Part shown: in pieces, positions 1 through 8,421 of the stretch
Layout of the letters: every line of letters begins with the position of its first letter
How positions within the stretch are numbered: the first letter of the stretch is position 1
Assembly: GCA_022843955.1 (NCBI GenBank)
Contig: JALHMQ010000009.1
Location: 68,069-132,068 of the forward strand
Reading direction: 5' to 3'
Origin: Burkholderiaceae bacterium
GTDB lineage: Bacteria; Pseudomonadota; Gammaproteobacteria; Burkholderiales; Burkholderiaceae_F
Length of the DNA: 64,000 bases
Translations under genes and position numbers: made by a program
The notes under the pieces: generated by a model
Seen by the model: the letters and a program-made list of their open reading frames with translations, nothing else
What the model was told of the DNA's origin: nothing
The model's database searches: none

Positions 1-120
1 CTTGGGCTTGGGCTTGGGCTTGGGCTTGGGCTTGGGCTTGGGCTTGGGCTTGGGCTTGGGCTTGGGCTTGGGCTTGGGCTTGGGCTTGGGCTTGGGCTTG
101 GGCTTGGGCTTGGGCTTGGC
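1..120. repeat. Perfect hexanucleotide tandem array inside a coding region
   Basis: Nineteen exact copies of CTTGGG (1-114) are followed by one variant CTTGGC. On the minus strand in the lipoprotein frame this reads CCA AGC, giving a Pro-Ser dipeptide linker. The unit is a multiple of three, so copy-number changes would lengthen or shorten the linker without a frameshift. The array continues to the window edge, so its true length is unknown. Confidence 0.95.
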
Positions 121-302
121 GATGGGGATGGCCGCGGTGAGACGGTCGGACTTGGTGTGCCGGCCGGCGGGGGCTGCGGCCCGTCCGGATTCGCGGGCGG
201 CGCCAGAGCGGAATCGTCAACGGAACCGCTGCAGCCAGCAGCCAGCGCGGCATAGCCCAATAACCCAAACGTCAAGACTTCTCTGCGACTGATCTGCTTC
301 AT
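1..302 (-). CDS. Lipoprotein with Pro-Ser linker, partial at left edge
   Basis: The frame opens with MKQISRREVLTFGLLGYAAL and continues to a lipobox LAAGC (lipidated Cys24), so the product should be an exported lipoprotein; SRREVL also resembles a twin-arginine motif. After the Cys comes a short acidic stretch, then a Pro-rich linker that becomes a pure Pro-Ser repeat running off the window. The functional domain lies outside, so its activity cannot be named. An in-frame ATG at 359 is possible, but 302 gives the natural signal peptide and has a GGACAGG stretch just upstream. It lies 73 bp downstream of another Pro-linker lipoprotein on the same strand, suggesting co-transcription and perhaps related C-terminal domains. 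Confidence 0.75.
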   Translation of the reverse strand, partial: MKQISRREVLTFGLLGYAALAAGCSGSVDDSALAPPANPDGPQPPPAGTPSPTVSPRPSPSPSPSPSPSPSPSPSPSPSPSPSPSPSPSPSPSPSPSPSP

Positions 303-375
303 TGCCTGTCCAATTGCGTCGTTACCGATGTCGGCCACATAGGGTTGCGACCTGCTCATGACCGAACAACGGGGA

Positions 376-1608
376 TCACGGATCCGCGATTCGGTTACGC
401 GAAATGACGAGTTCGTCGTACCAGGTGTAAGCGGTCGGGTGCGTCTGCAACGAGCTCTTGTTCGTGTTGTAGGGAATCAGCCAGACCTTCCCGTAGCGCT
501 GGTTCTCGCCCGAAGAACCGGCGCTCAGGTTGTACGGGCCCCAGTTGAACACCAGTTCAGACGCCCGCCCTTCGCGCGCGATCCAGAGCTCGACGAAGCT
601 GTTGTTGAACTCGTCGTTGACGCGCGGGCCGGTCTTGATCCGCATCTGGAACGTCAGCCACTCGTTGGCAACGTAGCCGAAGCAATTGCCGGTCGGTGCG
701 AAATATGACGAGCGGCTCTGCGAGTACAGGCAGTACGGTGCTCCGCGACCGTTCTGAAGCTTGAAGTCGAAAGAATTGAACGGCTGCTCGAACGAGTCGT
801 ACGCACGGTGCGACGACGAACCGCTGCACGAGTTGTACATCTGCGGGAAACCGCGCTGAAACGTGTTCTGCACCACCGTCTCTAGCGTCGAGCATGAGGT
901 ATAGGGGCGGCCAGGCTGGTCACCGGTACCGACGATCACCTGCTTCCAGCCGTTGGCGCCGCTGTAGGAGGTGTTGATGAACTCCGGGCTGAAGCGCTGG
1001 CGCCACTGGACGTAGAAGTCCGAGTTCGCGCCGAATTGGACCGTGAGGTCATTCGAAAAGTTGGTAAACCATGAGCCGGACGTGTCAGCGCCTGAGTTAC
1101 TTGGAATCGTGAACTTAAGCGAACCAGTTCCCGAGGCTTTCACTGCCGTGTCCATAGCGGCGCGGGTGAAGTCGGTGGTACCCCACGGCGGCAGGATGCC
1201 CGAGTTCTGGCCGTAGGCACCTCCAGTGCCACCACCGCCGACGTTGAAATCCGCTTGTGAATCGAAACCGACGCACTTGATCACGCCGGTCTGCGCACAA
1301 CGCTCCGTGAATGACATGCCCGTGGATGGCGGAGGAATGGGTGTCGGCGTCGGTGCAGGACTCGGGGAAGGGCTCGGCGTGGGGCTGGGTGCAGGCGAGG
1401 GTGTCGGCGCGGGAGATGGTGCCGGAGATGGCGTGGGCGTCGGCGTGGGAGATGGTGCCGGAGATGGCGTGGGCGTCGCGGCTGGCGATGGACTCGGCGC
1501 GGCACTGCCCGACGCTGCGGGCGGCTCGTCGTCCGTCAGGCCTGAACACGCAGTCAGCAAGAGGCCCAACGCTGCCGCAAAGAGAGTTCGTGAGTAGATC
1601 TTCTTCAT
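376..1608 (-). CDS. Lipoprotein with Pro-rich linker and ConA-like polysaccharide-binding or lyase domain
   Basis: The start at [20 protein letters not shown] gives a classic signal peptide with lipobox LLTAC (Cys21); an upstream in-frame ATG at 1680 would bury it. Residues about 22-95 are a low-complexity Pro/Ser/Ala/Thr linker. The remaining ~310 residues look like a secreted jelly-roll domain rich in Trp and Tyr ([44 protein letters not shown]), a pattern seen in concanavalin-like lyases and glucanases. Several Cys in the domain could form disulphides. Role inferred: an outer-membrane or periplasmic protein that binds or trims the polysaccharide made by the neighbouring locus. The exact family is not assigned. 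Confidence 0.75.
   Translation of the reverse strand: MKKIYSRTLFAAALGLLLTACSGLTDDEPPAASGSAAPSPSPAATPTPSPAPSPTPTPTPSPAPSPAPTPSPAPSPTPSPSPSPAPTPTPIPPPSTGMSFTERCAQTGVIKCVGFDSQADFNVGGGGTGGAYGQNSGILPPWGTTDFTRAAMDTAVKASGTGSLKFTIPSNSGADTSGSWFTNFSNDLTVQFGANSDFYVQWRQRFSPEFINTSYSGANGWKQVIVGTGDQPGRPYTSCSTLETVVQNTFQRGFPQMYNSCSGSSSHRAYDSFEQPFNSFDFKLQNGRGAPYCLYSQSRSSYFAPTGNCFGYVANEWLTFQMRIKTGPRVNDEFNNSFVELWIAREGRASELVFNWGPYNLSAGSSGENQRYGKVWLIPYNTNKSSLQTHPTAYTWYDELVISRNRIADP
1411..1478. repeat. 36-bp-period direct repeat in the Pro-rich linker
   Basis: Two identical 32-bp copies (1411-1442 and 1447-1478) are separated by 4 bp, giving a 36-bp (12-codon) period within the linker of the ConA-like lipoprotein. 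The period keeps frame, so recombination between copies would change linker length only. Confidence 0.85.
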
Positions 1609-1912
1609 GCTTTGCATTTCCGCCGCACAGTTGCATAGCGCCTGCTGGGCCCGAGTGATCGCGTTTCGGATGGACAGCATTGTTCCCGCCCCAACCGGCC
1701 CTTCACAAGTCGGCCGTGAGGCCTAGCGGAAAATTGCGCGCCTGCCTAGTCTTTGTAGATCAACAAGTTGGCCGGCCGATCATCGAAAACCGCGCCATGA
1801 TTGGAAAGGGAGTTGACCAAGGCTTGACCGATGCCAAAGCCATGCGATCAGGCTAGCGCGACGCCGATATCCAGATTCAGCTCGTCTCGTCAAGCGACTA
1901 TGTCGTGACGCT

Positions 1913-3160
1913 TCAAAACTGGCCCCTACGAACCGCGGCACGCGAAACAGTGTCGGCACAGATGCGCTCAAACACCTGCGCCACCTGCCTATTGGCATAT
2001 CGCGATTCAACGAGCGTGCGCGCCTCACGACTCAACCGTTCGCGCAGTGACGCTTCATGCAGCAACCGCACCACGGCGCGTGCGAATGCAGGCGCGTCAT
2101 CCGCACGCAAGTAGTGCAGATTCGGCGTCAGCGGCAGGCCCTCGACCCCAATCGTGGTCGAAACCACCGGCAAACCCATCGCCATTGCCTCATACGCTTT
2201 GATGCGCGTGCCCCCGCCCACACGTAGCGGGATCACGGACACTGCGCTACTGGCCGCCTCGGGCCGCACATCGTTGACGAACCCGGTGAACGTCCAGCCG
2301 CGCGGTGCACGTGCGACGAGCGACGCCGGCGGGCGGCGGCCGATCACCTTCATGGTGGCGCCGGGGACCTCGTTTGCGACTGCTGGCCAGACTTCGTCCA
2401 TGAAGAACCGCATGCCGTCCTGGTTGGCATGCCAGTCCATCGAGCCGATGAACACCACCTGCTGGACACCGGCGGGCGGGGCCTGCCAAGTGAAGTAGTC
2501 CGGGTCGACGCCGGTCGGGATCACATCCACCCGCGGCAGCGACCACGTATCGCGGAACCAGGCGGCGTCTTTCTCCGACACCGCAATCACAGTGTCGAAA
2601 CGCGCTAGCGCTTCGCGCTCGAACCGGACCATCTTGCGCCACTGCGAGCGCCACAGCAGGCGAGCTGCGGCGCCTGTGGCCACGCTTGCATGCCGCTCGA
2701 AGATCCAGCTCTCGACGTTATGCGTGAACAGCGCGGAGGGCACACTCTCGAACCCAGGCGGCGCCAGCACGGCAGAGTGCGGAAAATCGAACACGACGAC
2801 CGCTGGACGCCGAGCCAGCGCACGCGCCACCGCACTTCGCCCACAGTCTGAACGGTCGCTTGCAACGGACACCGGTTCGAAAGCAAGCACCGATATCAGC
2901 CGCCACAGGCGGTGAGAAAGCGTCCCGCTGACGTCGCTCCAGGTTTCGAACGCATCGCACACCGAGCACAGATCGGCGGCATGCTGCTCGACCACCGCCG
3001 GCGTTGAGGGCGCAAGCAGCCGGATGCGGAATCTCCCACCCTTCAGCCCCTTGAGAATCTGCGTGGTGCGGATCTTGCCGCCAGAATCGGCAGGGAAAAG
3101 GAAGCGCGGCGATACGAACAGCAGTTCATCGCGCGAGGCGGCGACAGGAACATCGGTCAA
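1913..3160 (-). CDS. GT4 family glycosyltransferase
   Basis: A 415-residue GT-B enzyme. The N-terminal half begins LLFVSPRFLFPADSGGKIRT, the acceptor-side Rossmann motif typical of sugar transferases linked to XrtA loci. The C-terminal donor domain has VFIGSMDWHANQDGM and the late signature GGGTRIKAYEAMAMGLPVV, where the Glu normally contacts the nucleotide-sugar. The start chosen is a TTG at 3160 preceded by AGGA at good spacing; the frame extends to an ATG at 3307, but the extra 49 residues look non-protein-like. It stands alone, divergent from the TPR gene. Donor and acceptor are unknown; a role in exopolysaccharide assembly is inferred from position. Confidence 0.85.
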   Translation of the reverse strand: MTDVPVAASRDELLFVSPRFLFPADSGGKIRTTQILKGLKGGRFRIRLLAPSTPAVVEQHAADLCSVCDAFETWSDVSGTLSHRLWRLISVLAFEPVSVASDRSDCGRSAVARALARRPAVVVFDFPHSAVLAPPGFESVPSALFTHNVESWIFERHASVATGAAARLLWRSQWRKMVRFEREALARFDTVIAVSEKDAAWFRDTWSLPRVDVIPTGVDPDYFTWQAPPAGVQQVVFIGSMDWHANQDGMRFFMDEVWPAVANEVPGATMKVIGRRPPASLVARAPRGWTFTGFVNDVRPEAASSAVSVIPLRVGGGTRIKAYEAMAMGLPVVSTTIGVEGLPLTPNLHYLRADDAPAFARAVVRLLHEASLRERLSREARTLVESRYANRQVAQVFERICADTVSRAAVRRGQF

Positions 3161-3376
3161 GGGTGGCGTTCCTAAGCTCGGGGCGCGGAGCGAGAATCGG
3201 GAATCATAGTGCACCGCTCGCCGCCGCGCTGTTTGCCGCGGGCCACGCTCAGCCACCACATGCACAGCCGATGGACTCTTCGGGAATTGCCCTGGGGCGC
3301 AGCACACAGGCGAATCGCAATGCCTTCGCTATAGTTCAGCGACGCGTGGCGGTGAATGCAAATGGGAGCTAAAGGG

Positions 3377-4048
3377 GTGTCGACGTCGATTCCGAATACT
3401 GCGGTGAGAAAGTGGCTCGTCGCCTCTCTGCTAGCGCTGTCCGGGGCAGCGACTCACGCGCAGCCCGCTATACCGGGGTACCCGAACAACGTTCTCGCCT
3501 ACGACCCGCGCGAGGTCGGCCGGCTGCCGAGCTATTGCAAGTACACGCAGAGCTTCCGCGAGCGTGTGCCCGGTGGCGACAACCCGGCGCAGATCGCCCA
3601 ATGGCTTGCCGTTATGGGGGACGTGTTCAACCACATGCATCACTACTGCTGGGGATTGATGAAGCTCAACCGCGCGTTGCACCTGGCGCGCGGCAAACAC
3701 GCAAGGGACTTTTTCTTCAACGACGCGATCACCGAAATCGACTACGTGCTCAACCGCTCGTCGGAGGATTTCGTACTGCGCCCCGAACTGCTCACAAAGA
3801 AGGGGCAGAGCCTGATCATGCTGGGGCGAGGCCCGCTGGCAGTCATCGAGCTCGAGCGCGCGATCGAACTGAAGCCGGACTACTGGCCGCCCTACGTGCA
3901 ACTCGCTGACTACTACAGCCAGATCGGCGACACTGCAAAAGCACGCGAGATGATCGAGCGGGCGCTGGGCTTCGCGCCAGAGAGCAAGACGCTGAGGTCG
4001 AAGCTGGACGAGCTCAACCCGCCTGCAACCACGGGCGGGAAGCGGTGA
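3377..4048 (+). CDS. Secreted TPR-repeat protein
   Basis: A Sec signal peptide (VRKWLVASLLALSGAATHAQ) precedes a mature domain of about 190 residues, so the protein is probably periplasmic. The C-terminal half contains tetratricopeptide helices, for example LGRGPLAVIELERAIELKPD and AREMIERALGFAPESKTLRS. The central part (VFNHMHHYCWGLMKLNRALH) is a conserved-looking, Cys/His-rich helical segment. GTG at 3377 is preferred because GGGAG lies 8 bases upstream; ATG codons at 3356 and 3362 are in frame and also possible. Proteins of this type accompany exopolysaccharide loci in betaproteobacteria and may scaffold the export machinery; that role is inference. Confidence 0.8.
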   Translation: MSTSIPNTAVRKWLVASLLALSGAATHAQPAIPGYPNNVLAYDPREVGRLPSYCKYTQSFRERVPGGDNPAQIAQWLAVMGDVFNHMHHYCWGLMKLNRALHLARGKHARDFFFNDAITEIDYVLNRSSEDFVLRPELLTKKGQSLIMLGRGPLAVIELERAIELKPDYWPPYVQLADYYSQIGDTAKAREMIERALGFAPESKTLRSKLDELNPPATTGGKR

Positions 4049-4161
4049 TACGGTCACTACGCTCGGGCGACGCGCAGTCGGCACCTGATCTGGTGCGTGG
4101 GTGATCGCCCCTTAGACTGCTTCGCTTCGCCCAATCGGGGCGCATGAATGTGGCGGGCGAC

Positions 4162-5985
4162 ATGAGCGGAGTTCTCGGCTGGTATTCAACGCATAGGCTG
4201 CCGGATAGCAGAGCGGTTCTCGCAGCGATGGCACAGCGCTCGGAAAGCCTGACTCCGCCCGATGCTTTCGCCGACGTCCCGGCCTGCGTCGCCGCGGTCG
4301 GCGGGGCGCACTTCGTAGATATCGGGGACGGCTGCCTCGCTGCAACCGGCCATCCCCGGCTGGCGGAGCCTGCGGGCGTGACGGCTGCGAATGATGCCGT
4401 CGCCGCGGTCGCGCGGGCGCTGGCCTACGGCGGCGCCGCTGCGCTGGGCGATGTCCTTGGCGATTTCGCGCTCGCCTTCTGGGACCGGCGCCGTAAACGC
4501 GGAATACTGGCGGCCGACAGGATCGGCGTGCGCCCGCTGGTCTACGCAACCGCCGGCAACTGGCTAGCTTTCGCAAGTTCGCTCGATGCGCTGCGCGCAT
4601 ACCCCGGGGTCGACGACGCGCTCGATGAGCAGTCGATCTACGACTACCTGCACTTTCACGTGTGCCCCCTCCCGCGCACGATTTACCGCGGCATGCGCCG
4701 GCTGCCACCGGGGCATTGGTTGGCCTTCGGCGAGGGTATAGCTGCCGAGCCGCAGTGCTACTGGCGCATGCAGTGGCGGGAGGACGAGCGGCCGCCCCTG
4801 CCGGATTTGGAGCCGCGCTTTCGCAACACGGTCGAGGAGGCCGTGCGCACCGCGGCGGGCGGCGACGTGGCGGTCGGCGCTTTTCTCTCCGGCGGCACAG
4901 ACAGTTCAACCGTGAGCGGCATGCTTGGTCGAGTGTCTGGACGTGCGGCGCGCACTTTCTCAATCGGGTTCGACGCCGCCGGGTACGACGAGATGGTGTA
5001 TGCGCGCATCGCGGCCCGGCACTTCGGCTGCGAGCAGCATGAGTATTACGTGACGCCCGACGACGTGGTGGCGGCGGTGCCGCGAATTGCTTCCCACTAT
5101 GACCAGCCGTTCGGCAACGCCTCGGCAATCCCGACGTACTACTGCGCCCAGTTCGCGCGCGAGCACGGCGTGCAGCGCCTGCTAGCGGGTGACGGCGGAG
5201 ACGAGCTATTTGGCGGCAATGAGCGCTACGCCAAGCAGCAGATACTCGGCTTCTACCACCGACTGCCAGGCGCCCTCCGGCGCGGTTTCATCGAGCCTGC
5301 CACTCGCTCCGTACCGCTGTTCGGGCTGCCACTGTTGCGCAAGTTGCGCAGTTACGTCGAGCAGGCGAGCCCAGACATGCCCGCACGCTACGAGTCCTAC
5401 AACCTGCTCAACTACCTCGGCGCCGACAACCTGCTGTCCGCGGACTTTCTGGCCTCCATCGATCGCCGTCATCCGCAGGCACTGGTGACCGATGCGCACT
5501 CGCCGTTCGCCGGCAGCGCGCTCATCAATCAATTGCAGGGTATCGATCTGCGTTTCACGCTCGCCGATTCGGACCTGCCCAAGGTCACCCGAATGTGCGA
5601 ACTGGCCGGCATCGACGTCGCGTTCCCGCTGCTTGATGAGCGCGTGGTCGACTTTGCCGCCCGGTTGGCACCCGAGCACAAGCTGCGCGGCACACAGCTG
5701 CGCTGGTTCTTCAAGCACGCTCTGCGTGACTTTCTGCCACCGGAGATCATCTCCAAGCAGAAACAAGGATTCGGGTTGCCGGTGGGAGCATGGCTTGTGG
5801 GGCACCGGCCGCTGTTCGACCTCGCTGCCGAAGCCGTGCATTCCCTGCGTGCGATGGGTCTGCTGCAGCCGCAGTTCACCGACGAGTTGCTTGGACCGCG
5901 GCTGCGCGAACACCCGAAGTACTTCGGCACAATGGTATGGGTGCTGATGATGCTCGGACTGTGGCTCCAGGCGCGGCGGCGCTGA
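4162..5985 (+). CDS. Asparagine-synthase-like protein lacking the glutaminase nucleophile
   Basis: This is a 607-residue member of the asparagine synthetase B / exopolysaccharide amidotransferase family. The synthase half is intact: ATP pyrophosphatase loop AVGAFLSGGTDSSTVSGM, LLAGDGGDELFGG, PLLDERVVDFAA and KQKQGFGLPVGAWL. The N-terminal glutaminase half is degenerate. The family begins M-C-G-I, with Cys as the N-terminal nucleophile; here it is MSGVLG, and the HRGPD and NGEIYNY motifs are also missing. ATG 4162 was chosen by alignment to M-C-G; an ATG at 4144 adds six residues. Glutamine hydrolysis is probably lost, so it would use free ammonia, another amine, or a partner's glutaminase. 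Two intact paralogues lie at 10958-12883 and 14141-16075. Confidence 0.87.
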   Translation: MSGVLGWYSTHRLPDSRAVLAAMAQRSESLTPPDAFADVPACVAAVGGAHFVDIGDGCLAATGHPRLAEPAGVTAANDAVAAVARALAYGGAAALGDVLGDFALAFWDRRRKRGILAADRIGVRPLVYATAGNWLAFASSLDALRAYPGVDDALDEQSIYDYLHFHVCPLPRTIYRGMRRLPPGHWLAFGEGIAAEPQCYWRMQWREDERPPLPDLEPRFRNTVEEAVRTAAGGDVAVGAFLSGGTDSSTVSGMLGRVSGRAARTFSIGFDAAGYDEMVYARIAARHFGCEQHEYYVTPDDVVAAVPRIASHYDQPFGNASAIPTYYCAQFAREHGVQRLLAGDGGDELFGGNERYAKQQILGFYHRLPGALRRGFIEPATRSVPLFGLPLLRKLRSYVEQASPDMPARYESYNLLNYLGADNLLSADFLASIDRRHPQALVTDAHSPFAGSALINQLQGIDLRFTLADSDLPKVTRMCELAGIDVAFPLLDERVVDFAARLAPEHKLRGTQLRWFFKHALRDFLPPEIISKQKQGFGLPVGAWLVGHRPLFDLAAEAVHSLRAMGLLQPQFTDELLGPRLREHPKYFGTMVWVLMMLGLWLQARRR

Positions 5986-6036
5986 TCGACCACCTGAGGC
6001 CGCACAAGGCTGCGCCGCCAACAGGCTCGCAGGCAG

Positions 6037-6993
6037 CTAGGCCGCGCGGCGCTCGTCTCGCCGCAAGTTCAGCAGCAGCCTCGCGCCGTAGCGAAGCCGG
6101 GTACGGTCCCATGGGGTGAAGCGCGGCAGCTGGTAGCGGTCGGACGCAACAGACGCCGAACCCCAAGCGGTCGACACCGCCGCGCTGAAGCCGCACTTGC
6201 GTGCCATCGCCACGTGACGCGCGTCGTAGTCCTGCCCTGGCACACCGTTCGGGTAGGCGAGTAGCGGCACCGGTCGCCCGAGCAGTTCTTCGAGCGCTCG
6301 CTTGCTTGCGGCCAGCTCGGCGCACGCCGCGGCATCGTCGAGCCGGGTCAGGATCGGGTGTGTGACCGTGTGCGCGCCGACATCCATACCCCGCGCGACC
6401 AGCGACCGCACCTGATCGGGCGTCATCATCAGCGATGGCGCCCGCGCCAGCCCAGCCGCGCCGCAAATCACATCGACCGCGTGGGCACGTTCGTCCGGCG
6501 TCCGATGCTTGACGGCATCAAGCAAGAGCGTGATCACACGGCGCCGACGCGACACGTCGGCCACATCGATCACGCCGAACCCGATCGGTCGCAGGTCAAG
6601 TGTCCCGCCCTCGCAGCCACGCACTGCCTCGATCACGCGGTCATTGAACATGCAGCCGCCCTCAAGGAAGCCAGTGCTCACAAAGAAGGTGGCAGCAAGC
6701 CCGAGGCGCTGCAAGATCGGCGCCGCGACCTGCGCGTTGTCGGCGTAACCGTCGTCGAACGTAATTGAGAGCGCGCGCGCCGGCAGCGTACCTCCGTAGA
6801 GCCGCTCGACCGCGTCGGCCAGCGGCAGCACGTTGAACCAGTCGCGCACCCAGCGCATCCGCATTTCGAACGCGGCCGCATCGGGTTCGTCAGGCAGCAG
6901 CGGGTCGGGCGCACCTAGAACCCGGTGGAAGATGAGAATGCTGAGGCGGGCGCGCGGCCCGCCCGGCGACATCAGCGCCAGGGGCAGCCGCAT
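6037..6993 (-). CDS. Polysaccharide deacetylase (NodB/CE4 family)
   Basis: A 318-residue protein with CE4 motif 1 ALSITFDDGYADN (Asp80/Asp81) and motif 2 GAHTVTHPIL (His-x3-His metal ligands), then LLAYPNGVPGQDYD. The family removes N- or O-acetyl groups from sugar polymers. No signal peptide is evident, so it may act on lipid-linked intermediates at the inner face. ATG 6993 overlaps the stop of the upstream O-ligase gene as TGATG, indicating translational coupling; the frame upstream of that start is artefactual. It is the last gene of the XrtA exopolysaccharide run, which encodes a second, different deacetylase at 19885-20778. Confidence 0.9.
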   Translation of the reverse strand: MRLPLALMSPGGPRARLSILIFHRVLGAPDPLLPDEPDAAAFEMRMRWVRDWFNVLPLADAVERLYGGTLPARALSITFDDGYADNAQVAAPILQRLGLAATFFVSTGFLEGGCMFNDRVIEAVRGCEGGTLDLRPIGFGVIDVADVSRRRRVITLLLDAVKHRTPDERAHAVDVICGAAGLARAPSLMMTPDQVRSLVARGMDVGAHTVTHPILTRLDDAAACAELAASKRALEELLGRPVPLLAYPNGVPGQDYDARHVAMARKCGFSAAVSTAWGSASVASDRYQLPRFTPWDRTRLRYGARLLLNLRRDERRAA

Positions 6994-8372
6994 CACCGGC
7001 GCTCCAGCGCGACCGCGCGGCGCTCCGCCGGGTCGGCCACCGGCGACTGCCACTTCAAGTTGGCCGGCGTCGCCTGATGCGCCAGCTGCGCAATGCGGAT
7101 GCGCTCGATACTCGCCGCCAGCAAGGCGAAAAGCCAGAACTGCACCTCAGCTATGAGGTAGTCGGTGAATTGACCGGCGGTCCAGATCACGGCAATGCCT
7201 GTGCAGCACGCCGCTGCCGGCATGACCAGTGCTGATGGAACGCCGCGCCGCGCCCATCGGCGTAGCCGGAGCACCGCCAGCAGTCCCCAGGCAACAATCC
7301 AAACGTAGATCGCCGCGCCGAGCAGGCCCTGCTCGACCAGTACCGTCATGAACGTGTTGTGCGACGAGCGTGCAGCAGGTCCATCCGGCGAGGCGCGCGT
7401 GAGCCAGCGTTCGTCGAGGTAGATAGGACTGAGCGCCGCCGTGCCGCGGTGGCCGGTGCCTTGCGGATAGGCGCTCGCCATCTGGAACTGCGCGTCGATG
7501 ATCACCCAGCGACTCTCGGCGCTGCTGTCCATCTCTTCGGATTCGAGCGCAGCGGCCTTGATGGTGAACATTCGATCGATGAACTTCTGGTCCATCAACG
7601 ACACGGCGCCGGCAATGCCGACGATCCCGGCAGCGATGAACACCCAGGTGCGCCGGGGCGGCCGCAGCAGGAACAGGACCGCTCCACCCACGACCATGCC
7701 GAGAAAGGCGCCGCGGCTGCCGGTGAGGATCAAGCCATTGAGCATCACCGGAACGGCCAGTGCGGCAACAATGCGTCGCCACCCGCTTTCGCCGAGCACG
7801 ATCGTTGCGGCGACCACCACGCCCGTGGCGAGGTACATGCCGAGCGTGTTCGCATCGTCAATGCCCGGACCGCCGACGCCGTCCAGGCGGGCGCCCATGT
7901 CTCGTCCGAGGAAAGCGCACAGCAGGCCAAGGAAGAAGCAGCCGCCGACGTGCAACAGCAAGATGTTCCGCACAGCAGCTTCTTCCTGGGCGAGTCGATA
8001 CACCAGGTAGAAGGCAACGACGTACTTGGTGAACTGCACTGACGCGCGGAAGTGCGAGTCGGTGTCGAGCGCCCACAGATTCTGCACCCAGAACCACGCG
8101 ACGAACGCCAGCAGGGCAGCGCCCGGCACGGTTGCCATCCAGATACGATGGTCGCTTGTCAGTTTCTGCCGATGCAGGAACACGGCGGCGATGGTTACCG
8201 CGCCCGCAAGGAACGCCCAGCGCAGGTCAGGCAGCATCGCGCCCCACCAGCGCGACGGCGGGTGGATGTAGAAAGAAGCGAAATAGGCGTACAGGCCGAA
8301 CACCGGATGCCTGGTGAACGCGAGCACCAAGCATCCGAAGAATGCTAGTGCGAACACCGCCGCGCTAATCAT
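6993..8372 (-). CDS. O-antigen ligase-like O-glycosylation ligase, XrtA-associated
   Basis: A 459-residue polytopic membrane protein of the Wzy_C/O-antigen ligase superfamily. It has about ten hydrophobic segments and a large periplasmic loop with SRWVIIDAQFQMASAYPQGT and SSHNTFMTVLVEQG, the region holding ligase-type catalytic residues. The N-terminus (HPVFGLYAYFASFYIHPPSR) matches the subgroup found beside exosortase A (TIGR03097 type). Expected role: transferring or polymerising undecaprenyl-linked glycan in the periplasm, either as the exopolysaccharide polymerase or as a ligase that glycosylates PEP-CTERM proteins. Its stop overlaps the next start by one base; it begins 49 bp after the dehydrogenase gene. 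Confidence 0.88.
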   Translation of the reverse strand: MISAAVFALAFFGCLVLAFTRHPVFGLYAYFASFYIHPPSRWWGAMLPDLRWAFLAGAVTIAAVFLHRQKLTSDHRIWMATVPGAALLAFVAWFWVQNLWALDTDSHFRASVQFTKYVVAFYLVYRLAQEEAAVRNILLLHVGGCFFLGLLCAFLGRDMGARLDGVGGPGIDDANTLGMYLATGVVVAATIVLGESGWRRIVAALAVPVMLNGLILTGSRGAFLGMVVGGAVLFLLRPPRRTWVFIAAGIVGIAGAVSLMDQKFIDRMFTIKAAALESEEMDSSAESRWVIIDAQFQMASAYPQGTGHRGTAALSPIYLDERWLTRASPDGPAARSSHNTFMTVLVEQGLLGAAIYVWIVAWGLLAVLRLRRWARRGVPSALVMPAAACCTGIAVIWTAGQFTDYLIAEVQFWLFALLAASIERIRIAQLAHQATPANLKWQSPVADPAERRAVALERR

Positions 8373-8421
8373 CGCAGTCTCCCGCCGCCCCGGCCGCCGC
8401 CCGCCACGGTGCTGCCGACGC

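Noticed and set aside
1..120. Possible CRISPR array or telomere-like repeat
   Set aside because: The unit is six bases without spacers and is in frame with a lipoprotein linker.
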